DNA from: Novosphingobium sp.
Lineage (GTDB): Bacteria > Pseudomonadota > Alphaproteobacteria > Sphingomonadales > Sphingomonadaceae
Assembly: GCA_020853995.1 (NCBI GenBank)
Contig: JADYXV010000331.1
Coordinates: forward strand, 1-13,962
Length of the DNA stretch: 13,962 bases
Direction: 5' to 3'
Below are positions 6,930-12,580 of this stretch, one piece after another; within the stretch, counting starts at the first letter, position 1, and each line of letters opens with the position of its first letter. Made by a program: the position numbers and the translations under genes. The notes under the pieces are model-generated. The model was not told where the DNA came from, searched no databases, and saw nothing but the letters and a program-made list of their open reading frames with translations.

Positions 6930-7597
6930 GTGCCAAGATCTGCAGCAATAATGCGGCAAAGTGCCACTGATTGCTCCGGCGCCGCTGAAGGTTCTGCCCG
7001 CAGCCACAACCCTGCGCCGCCAAGCTCTGCCTGCGCTATAAGACGCTGCCCCTCAATCTGCGGCAAAGCGTCCTGTAATCCAGCAATCAGCCCTGCACCA
7101 AAGCGGTATCCCGCCAGTTCCAGCCCTTCGGTGCGGCCTTGTTCAAGCAATGCCGCACTATCCTCATGCCGCCCCGCCTCGCGCGCTGCAATGATGCGGG
7201 CGCGCAGCATCTGGCGCAAGATCGACGGCCCCTTGGCCGGTTCCAGCACCCACCCCGGCATCGCCGCGAGATAGACCAACGCGCCGCCACGTATGGCCAG
7301 AACATCAGTGGCCCTGAAATGGCGCGCTGCGTTTTCCATTGCTCCGCGCCAACCATGCAGGCTTTGCGTCGTAAAGTCCTGAAGGCTTTCATTGCAGCCC
7401 GGCAGATCAGGCAGAAACGTGTCGACACCGTGTGCATCCAGCAGCCGCATCGTATCGACCAGCATCCGCCGCATGCGGTTGGCTTCGTCAAACAGGGCAG
7501 GTACGATCAGGATCCGGTTATGACGCCCCCGGTCGAATACCAGCGCATACTCCTCGCCCTGGCCGGACGGACCTGGGCAGGGGAATGCCGCAATCAC
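6926..7597 (-). CDS. Alpha/beta-hydrolase-fold protein, hydrolase-2-like, nucleophile missing
   Basis: A 223-aa protein resembling exosortase A-associated hydrolase 2 (TIGR03101 type). It has an early strand NRILIVPALFDEANRMRRML (27-46), DTFLPDLPGCNESLQDF (59-75) and a later segment LELAGYRFGAGL (159-170) that I associate with that family. At the nucleophile elbow it reads AIRGGAL (101-107), so the position expected to hold Ser/Cys/Asp appears to be Arg103. It may be a non-catalytic partner or use unusual chemistry. The start is a GTG at 7597 overlapping the carrier-protein stop as GTGA, without a good ribosome binding site, so translation is probably coupled. It sits between the ACP and hydrolase 1, overlapping both. 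The family call is moderate because the protein is shorter than usual. Confidence 0.75.
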   Translation of the reverse strand: MIAAFPCPGPSGQGEEYALVFDRGRHNRILIVPALFDEANRMRRMLVDTMRLLDAHGVDTFLPDLPGCNESLQDFTTQSLHGWRGAMENAARHFRATDVLAIRGGALVYLAAMPGWVLEPAKGPSILRQMLRARIIAAREAGRHEDSAALLEQGRTEGLELAGYRFGAGLIAGLQDALPQIEGQRLIAQAELGGAGLWLRAEPSAAPEQSVALCRIIAADLGT

Positions 7598-7863
7598 CCC
7601 AATTGGCTCTGGGCGACTTTGCCTTCTAAAAACACCAGCAGGTTGCCGTAGTTTTCCAGTAATTCGCCATCAACTTCATCGTCCTCGATCACGATATCGA
7701 GGCGATCTTCAATCTCGGTCAGCAGGCCGGCAACGGCCATCGAATCCAGTTCGGGCAAATCGCCGAACAGGCCGGTCGAGGCATCGAACGCGGCAACGCG
7801 CTCTGCCGAAAGGCCAAGCACGTCTTGCAGGATCGCGCGCAGGGTACTGTCGGTGCTGTTCAT
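7594..7863 (-). CDS. Acyl carrier protein of the XrtA-associated locus
   Basis: An 89-aa acidic carrier protein that would hold an acyl or aminoacyl group as a thioester on 4'-phosphopantetheine. The attachment serine is Ser41 in the typical context LPELDSMAVAGLL; a helix IEDRLDIVIEDDEVD (51-65) follows, as in ACP helix III. The ATG at 7863 has AGGA five bases upstream and starts closer to the conserved helix I than the ATG at 7878, which lacks a ribosome binding site. It lies 39 bases downstream of the acyltransferase gene, and its stop overlaps the hydrolase 2 start. It is separate from any fatty-acid synthesis cluster, and the divergent AMP-forming ligase is the obvious candidate to load it. 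The carried group is unknown. Confidence 0.9.
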   Translation of the reverse strand: MNSTDSTLRAILQDVLGLSAERVAAFDASTGLFGDLPELDSMAVAGLLTEIEDRLDIVIEDDEVDGELLENYGNLLVFLEGKVAQSQLG

Positions 7864-7902
7864 CGGGGTCCTGAGCATGAAAGAGGACTGTTCAATGCGC
7901 CC

Positions 7903-8895
7903 TTAACCACCGTGGTTCGCAGAGACAAGGGGCTGGAACATTCGCCGCCCCAATGCGCGCGCCAGCGACGGCCAATGGCGGATTGATCCTGGCCGCCACG
8001 CCCGCACACGCCAGCGTGTGCGTATGGTATCCATCCAATCGCGCTTGTAGGGATCATCGCCCGTGCCAAAGTCGACCAGGCCAACGCCGTCCACATCAAG
8101 CACATGCGCAAACATCGCGGCCGTCAGCAGCGTTCCGGGCGATTGCTTGCGGAAGCGTTCATCGTGCGCCAGCTTGTGAATAAAGGCGGTTCCGCCCTCA
8201 ACCGTCCAAAATTGCGCGGCCACCGGTTGACCGTTGATTTCGGCAATGCCCAGCCGCAAACGCCCCGCGGCCCCATCCATCTGTGCCCATTTCCGCAGGA
8301 ATTCGGGGCTGCCCTCACCGGGCTTCCAACTCAGATTGTAAATCGTTTCATAAGCGTCCCAATCGGCTTGGGAAAACGCAGTCGCGATACGCAGGGTCAC
8401 TTCGCCTTTTTTGCCCTTCCGGCGCACCGTTTCGCGCAAGGCTCCGGGCCGGGTTGCCCAGTATTGTTCAAACGACCGGCCGTTAACCTCAAGCACATGA
8501 TTCGCATCACAAGGTTCTGTAATCACAATCCAGCCAGCTTTGCGCATTGCCCCGGACAGCGCGACCGCATCAACCTCTGGCATAGGAGCGAACGAGGCGC
8601 GGCCGTGGGGAAGACTTCGGGCAATGTCGGTGACAAGTGTGGGATCGCCGCAAGGCCGGACGAAAAAGTTGTACCAATTGGCAAGCGCCTCGATCTGCCC
8701 ATTATCCTCACGCCAGGGCAGCACGGCTGCCCGTTCACCATAAAAACACACGCCAACACGCGCTTTTGATGGATCAAGACACGTCTCGGCCAGCAAATCC
8801 AGCCAATCCAGCCGTTCAAACGGAGAACCACACGCCACTGCCATGACACGCAGGTCTGCTTGCGCTTCTTTAAGACTGACGTGATAGACGTCCAA
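7903..8895 (-). CDS. GNAT/CelD-FemAB-like acyltransferase
   Basis: About 330 aa. The C-terminal half (about 150-290) looks like the CelD/BcsL-type GNAT fold (Acetyltransf_6), related to FemAB transferases: RKGKKGEVTLRIA, LRLGIAEINGQPVAAQFW, and the closing DFGTGDDPYKRDWM (275-288). The N-terminal part with ATPFxRxDW-like SPFERLDWLDLL (24-35) fits a first, degenerate GNAT domain. Such proteins usually transfer acyl or aminoacyl groups to sugars, peptides or polysaccharides in the cytoplasm. The open frame reaches a GTG at 8979, inside the divergent ligase gene. I prefer the TTG at 8895 because AGGCGG lies seven bases upstream and it yields the family-like N-terminus; an ATG at 8844 is the other option. 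It is first in the leftward operon. It differs from the classic PEP-CTERM FemAB family in its C-terminal motif. Confidence 0.82.
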   Translation of the reverse strand: MDVYHVSLKEAQADLRVMAVACGSPFERLDWLDLLAETCLDPSKARVGVCFYGERAAVLPWREDNGQIEALANWYNFFVRPCGDPTLVTDIARSLPHGRASFAPMPEVDAVALSGAMRKAGWIVITEPCDANHVLEVNGRSFEQYWATRPGALRETVRRKGKKGEVTLRIATAFSQADWDAYETIYNLSWKPGEGSPEFLRKWAQMDGAAGRLRLGIAEINGQPVAAQFWTVEGGTAFIHKLAHDERFRKQSPGTLLTAAMFAHVLDVDGVGLVDFGTGDDPYKRDWMDTIRTRWRVRAWRPGSIRHWPSLARALGRRMFQPLVSANHGG

Positions 8896-8937
8896 TTCGC
8901 AACCGCCTTTTGACCCAGAATCCCAGAGACCCGCAGC
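8896..8937. promoter_or_regulatory. 42-bp divergent start region of the two accessory operons
   Basis: With starts at 8895 (minus) and 8938 (plus) only 42 bases separate two divergent genes. This is too little for two independent promoters plus leaders, so promoter elements probably lie inside the opposite gene's 5' end. For the plus direction, TTGCGC (8860-8865), 17 bases, GATAGA (8883-8888) is a weak candidate. The region also holds the AGGCGG ribosome binding site of the acyltransferase on the minus strand. Confidence 0.35.
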
Positions 8938-10473
8938 GTGCCCGCCGATCCCGATCCTACCGTTTACCCGCTCGATCACCTTGCCTTACGCGGTGGCCAT
9001 ACGGCCCCTGCGCTGGTGCTCAAGGATCGTACGCTTAGCTATGAAGCGTTAAACGCACGTGTAGGACTGCTGGCGGGGTGGCTAAAATCCTGCGTGCCGG
9101 AAACAGGCGCACGGATTGCGACATGGCTTCCCAAAACGGAACTCACCTGTTTGATGCCGTTGGCGGCCGTGCGGGCAGGGCTGGTTCATGTTCCGATCAA
9201 TCCGCTGCTCAAGCGCGCGCAAGTTGCCCATATTCTGGCCGATAGCGGTGCCTCGCTTTTGATCGCCAATAAGGGGCGGCTGGATACGCTGGAGCCAGCC
9301 GATGCGGCATGCGCAATTCTTGAAGAGACGGCTGTCTGGCAAATGGCCGAGGCGCAAAACAGCACATTGCCTCCGTCTGCTTCAAGCCCTGATAGCCTTG
9401 CTGCGATCCTTTATACCAGCGGATCAACCGGACGGCCCAAAGGGGTCATGCTCAGCCAGGCCAATCTCTGGCTTGGTGCAGTCAGTGTTGCCCATTATCT
9501 GCAAATAATGCCGAAAGACCGTGTTCTGGCAGTGCTGCCGCTGGCGTTCGATTATGGCCAGAACCAGTTGCTCTCAACGTGGTATGCTGGCGGTTGTGTC
9601 GTTCCGCTTGATTACCTGACGCCGCGCGACGTGGTAAAAGCGGTCGCGCGGCATGCCATCACGACCATTGCCGCGGTGCCTCCGCTGTGGCTGCAATTGA
9701 CGGAAATGGATTGGCCAGAGGAAACTGCCGCACAGCTCAAACGGCTGACCAACAGTGGCGGTGCGCTTACCGCATCGCTTGTCCGTGCACTGCGAGGCAA
9801 GTTTCCGCAGGCAGATCTCTATCCGATGTATGGCCTCACCGAAGCCTTTCGATCAACCTATCTGGATCCGGCGTTGGTCGATGAGCATCCGACGTCCATT
9901 GGCAAGGCTATCCCCTTTGCTGAAATCCTTGTGGTGAACGATGGAGGGCATGCTGCTGCCCCCGATGAAGAGGGTGAACTGATCCACACCGGCCCGCTCG
10001 TTGCACAAGGTTATTGGCAAGATGCCGAACGCACGGCCGAAAGGTTCAAGCCTGCGCCCTCGTTTGCACTGCTTGGCGGCATGGCTGTCTGGTCGGGTGA
10101 CCGGGTGCGCCGGGACCAGCAAGGCTTGCTCCACTTCGTCGGGCGGCGCGATGCTATGATCAAAACGAGCGGCAATCGCGTCAGCCCGCAAGAAGTGGAA
10201 GAAGCTGCCATTGCCACGGGACTTGTCGCAGAAGCTGTCGCACTCGGGTTGCCAGATGCGCAATTGGGCGCTGCAATCCACCTCGTCGTTCGCGCATCGG
10301 GCGATGCGGCAGAGGCGCAAGAAGCGCTGATCCCGGCTCTGACGCGCGCACTTCCCAATTTTATGGTGCCGCGCCAAGTTCATTGGCGCGAAGTGATGCC
10401 AACCAGCCCCAATGGCAAGTTGGACCGTGTGGCATTGGCCGCAGAACTTTCAGCAGGGAAAGCGACGTCATGA
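8938..10473 (+). CDS. AMP-forming acyl-CoA/ACP ligase, exosortase A system-associated
   Basis: A 511-aa ANL-superfamily adenylating enzyme that activates a carboxylic acid with ATP and passes it to CoA or a carrier protein. Core motifs in order: the A3 P-loop YTSGSTGRPKG (159-169), A5 YGLTE (298-302), GPLVAQGYW (352-360), A7 SGDRV with Asp388, the hinge region VGRRDAMIKTSGNRVSP (401-417), and the A10 lysine Lys494 in SPNGKLDR. Its close match in style is the exosortase A-associated ligase family (TIGR03098). The GTG at 8938 is the first possible start after an in-frame TGA; the ribosome binding site is weak. It is coupled by ATGA to the decarboxylase and divergent from the ACP-containing operon, so a tethered substrate shared by ligase, ACP and decarboxylase is plausible. 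The substrate is not known. Confidence 0.92.
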   Translation: MPADPDPTVYPLDHLALRGGHTAPALVLKDRTLSYEALNARVGLLAGWLKSCVPETGARIATWLPKTELTCLMPLAAVRAGLVHVPINPLLKRAQVAHILADSGASLLIANKGRLDTLEPADAACAILEETAVWQMAEAQNSTLPPSASSPDSLAAILYTSGSTGRPKGVMLSQANLWLGAVSVAHYLQIMPKDRVLAVLPLAFDYGQNQLLSTWYAGGCVVPLDYLTPRDVVKAVARHAITTIAAVPPLWLQLTEMDWPEETAAQLKRLTNSGGALTASLVRALRGKFPQADLYPMYGLTEAFRSTYLDPALVDEHPTSIGKAIPFAEILVVNDGGHAAAPDEEGELIHTGPLVAQGYWQDAERTAERFKPAPSFALLGGMAVWSGDRVRRDQQGLLHFVGRRDAMIKTSGNRVSPQEVEEAAIATGLVAEAVALGLPDAQLGAAIHLVVRASGDAAEAQEALIPALTRALPNFMVPRQVHWREVMPTSPNGKLDRVALAAELSAGKATS

Positions 10474-11696
10474 AGCCACTTGGCCCGATCCCGTCAGGTT
10501 TCAGTGCGATTGACGGTGAACTCGCCATTGCCGGGTACAAGGCGACGGCCTTGGTCGAAAGGGCAGGCGGCACCCCGCTGTTCGTCTATTCACGCGATTT
10601 GCTGACGCAACGCGTAGCTGCTCTGCGCGCGGCGATGCCGGCACGGTTAGCGTTGCATTATGCCGTGAAAGCCAATCCTTTCGGTCCAGTGCTGCAACAT
10701 ATGGCCGGATTGGTCGATGGCTTCGACATTGCTTCGGGCGGTGAACTGGCCATCGTGCAGGCCGTCGGCATTGATCCTGCGCGCGTCAGCTTTGCAGGTC
10801 CGGGCAAGCGCGACAGCGAACTTGAAGCTGCAATCATGGCAGGAGCAACGCTGAACCTGGAATCGGAAGGTGAAGCTGGCCGTGTCCTCGGCATTGCCCA
10901 TCGCCTCGGCCTGACGCCAAAACTTGCCATCCGCGTGAACCCCGAATTTGATCTTAAAGGTTCGGGTATGAAAATGGGGGGCGGGGCCAAACCGTTCGGT
11001 ATTGATGAAGATCGCGTACCGGCAATTGCCCGTCGCTTGATCAGCGAAGGTGCAGACTGGCGCGGCTTTCATATCTTTGCCGGAAGTCAGGCACTTTCGG
11101 CTGATGCCATTATCGACACGCAGCGGCAAACGTTGGATCTGGCCGCGCGGCTAGCGGAGGAAGCAGGCGTCGCGCTGCCCAAATGCAATATTGGTGGAGG
11201 TATCGGCATCCCCTATTTCCCCGGTGATGAACCGGTGGACATTGTGAAAGTGGGTGCAGCCCTGGCCGGGCATTTTGCCGATCTGCCGGATGTGTTGCGC
11301 GAAACAGATTTCGTGATGGAACTGGGTCGTTACCTGGTCGGTGAAGCAGGTGTTTATCTGGCGCAGATCGTCGACCGCAAGGAAAGTCATGGCGAGGTCT
11401 ATCTCGTGACTGACGGGGGACTGCATCACCAGCTTGCCGCCAGTGGAAACTTCGGCACAGTCGTGCGCCGCAATTACCCCAGTGCTATCGCAACACGATT
11501 TGGCGAGGCGGTTGCAGAAGAGGCCAGCATCGTTGGTTGCCTATGCACGCCGCTTGATCGATTGGCCGATAAAGGCGGATTTCCACGCGCCGATGTGGGC
11601 GATCTTGTCGCTATTTTTTGTGCTGGTGCATATGGCGCCAGTGCCAGTCCAGCCATGTTCCTGGGCCAAGGTCCGGCAAGGGAAATGCTTGTCTGA
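10470..11696 (+). CDS. PLP-dependent fold-III decarboxylase, exosortase A system-associated
   Basis: A 408-aa enzyme of the alanine-racemase-like fold III group (DAP/ornithine/arginine decarboxylase relatives). The PLP lysine is Lys67 in HYAVKANPF. The phosphate-binding glycine loop is in NIGGGIGIPYF, and ELGRYLVGEAG precedes the C-terminal barrel. Where meso-diaminopimelate decarboxylase has CESGD, this protein reads CLCTPLD, then an FCAGAYGASASPAMF end. This argues against lysA and for the TIGR03099/BtrK-like branch; BtrK of butirosin synthesis decarboxylates glutamate attached to an ACP. The frame is open from 10383, but the ATG at 10470 overlaps the ligase stop as ATGA and gives the natural N-terminus. 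It is coupled to the ligase, with an ACP gene in the divergent operon. The substrate is inferred, not proven. Confidence 0.92.
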   Translation: MKPLGPIPSGFSAIDGELAIAGYKATALVERAGGTPLFVYSRDLLTQRVAALRAAMPARLALHYAVKANPFGPVLQHMAGLVDGFDIASGGELAIVQAVGIDPARVSFAGPGKRDSELEAAIMAGATLNLESEGEAGRVLGIAHRLGLTPKLAIRVNPEFDLKGSGMKMGGGAKPFGIDEDRVPAIARRLISEGADWRGFHIFAGSQALSADAIIDTQRQTLDLAARLAEEAGVALPKCNIGGGIGIPYFPGDEPVDIVKVGAALAGHFADLPDVLRETDFVMELGRYLVGEAGVYLAQIVDRKESHGEVYLVTDGGLHHQLAASGNFGTVVRRNYPSAIATRFGEAVAEEASIVGCLCTPLDRLADKGGFPRADVGDLVAIFCAGAYGASASPAMFLGQGPAREMLV

Positions 11697-11907
11697 CAAG
11701 GCTATGTCGCACTTGCGTTAACGTGTGCGCGAACCGCAGTCCCGTTATGGGACAGCGGCAAAAACCTGCCGTAACTGCCTAACCAGCAATCAAAGCTAAC
11801 GCAATATTCACCCTTTTTCGCGATAGCCGATTGTGAATTGCAGACTTTTGTCCCTGCCGCGCATTTGTGGCCGGGGTTTTAGGTTCCGCAAAGGACAAGG
11901 ACAGGCC
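11697..11907 (+). promoter_or_regulatory. 211-bp leader before the polysaccharide export operon
   Basis: This gap is long for the locus and probably separates two transcription units. It contains a CGTTAACG palindrome (11716-11723) flanked by CGCAC (11708-11712) and GTGCG (11725-11729), then a stem-loop at 11734-11758 (separate entry). AAAGGACAAGGACAGG at 11890-11905 supplies the ribosome binding site of the export lipoprotein. I looked for a sigma-54 GG-N10-GC element in the plus orientation and found none, and no convincing -35/-10 pair. Confidence 0.4.
11734..11758 (+). terminator. Stem-loop downstream of the decarboxylase gene
   Basis: CCGC, A, GTCCC, loop GTTAT, GGGAC, A, GCGG: a nine-pair stem interrupted by one A/A mismatch. 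It begins 37 bases after the decarboxylase stop, as expected for a terminator of the ligase-decarboxylase operon. It is followed by CAAAAACC, not T residues, so it could instead be a leader structure of the downstream export mRNA. Confidence 0.4.
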
Positions 11908-12555
11908 ATGCCTTTGAATTCGCGCGTTACCCGTATTCTCGCCAGCACGGCCATGTTGAGCCTTGCCCTGTCGGGTTGCGGCGGCGTGGGGGGTGGGCAG
12001 CAATTGCCACCAGCCTCGTTTGTTGCGCTTCAGGAAGGCCCCGGCGAAGAATATGTGATCGGTCCGCTGGACGAACTGACCATTTTTGTCTGGCGCAACC
12101 CTGAACTGGGCGCCTCTGTGCAGGTTCGTCCTGATGGCCGGATCACGACACCGCTGATCACCGATATGCCCGCAGTGGGCAAGACGCCGTCGATGCTGTC
12201 CGAAGACATCAAGCTCCAGCTTTCCCAGTACATTCAAGAGCCGATCGTTTCGGTCATCGTCAACAAGTTCGCAGGTACGTTCAGCCAGCAGGTGCGGATT
12301 GTCGGTGCAACGGAAAAGCCTGCATCAATCCCGTTCCGCGCCAACATGACATTGCTAGATGCGATGATTGCCGTGGGCGGCCTGTCCGAATTTGCGGCGG
12401 GCAACAAGGCCCGCCTGATCCGGTTCGACAAGCAATCAGGCAATCAAAAGGAATATGCGGTGCGCATCGGCGATCTGCTGCGCAAGGGCGATACGAAAGC
12501 CAATGTCCTCCTTATGCCCGGCGATGTGATCATCATCCCCGAAAGCACGTTCTGA
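11908..12555 (+). CDS. XrtA-associated polysaccharide export lipoprotein (short OPX/Wza-like)
   Basis: A 215-aa outer-membrane polysaccharide export (OPX) protein. It has a lipoprotein signal peptide with hydrophobic core and lipobox LSGC; Cys24 is the lipidated residue. Gly follows at +2, compatible with outer-membrane sorting by the rule known from E. coli. A Poly_export domain (about 48-122, YVIGPLDELTIFVWRNPEL onward) and one SLBB domain (about 127-175, QVRIVGATEKPASIPF) follow. At 215 aa it is much shorter than Wza and lacks further SLBB repeats and the C-terminal amphipathic helix that forms Wza's outer-membrane pore. This fits the PEP-CTERM-associated export family (TIGR03027). The frame is open from 11833, but the ATG at 11908 has GGACAGG just upstream and gives the signal peptide. 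The chain-length gene follows after 25 bases. Confidence 0.93.
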   Translation: MPLNSRVTRILASTAMLSLALSGCGGVGGGQQLPPASFVALQEGPGEEYVIGPLDELTIFVWRNPELGASVQVRPDGRITTPLITDMPAVGKTPSMLSEDIKLQLSQYIQEPIVSVIVNKFAGTFSQQVRIVGATEKPASIPFRANMTLLDAMIAVGGLSEFAAGNKARLIRFDKQSGNQKEYAVRIGDLLRKGDTKANVLLMPGDVIIIPESTF

Positions 12556-12580
12556 GCAACGGGCGGGGGACACGGCGGCC

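Noticed and set aside
8104..8769. 221-codon plus-strand open frame opposite the acyltransferase
   Set aside because: No domain, basic and low-quality composition, lying entirely inside a supported gene.
10470..11696. Annotation of the decarboxylase as lysA (diaminopimelate decarboxylase)
   Set aside because: The CESGD motif is absent and the gene is coupled to an XrtA-associated ligase, not to lysine-biosynthesis genes.
11697..11907. Sigma-54 promoter for the export operon, as known for some PEP-CTERM genes
   Set aside because: I checked the GG dinucleotides in the plus orientation for GG-N10-GC spacing and found no match.
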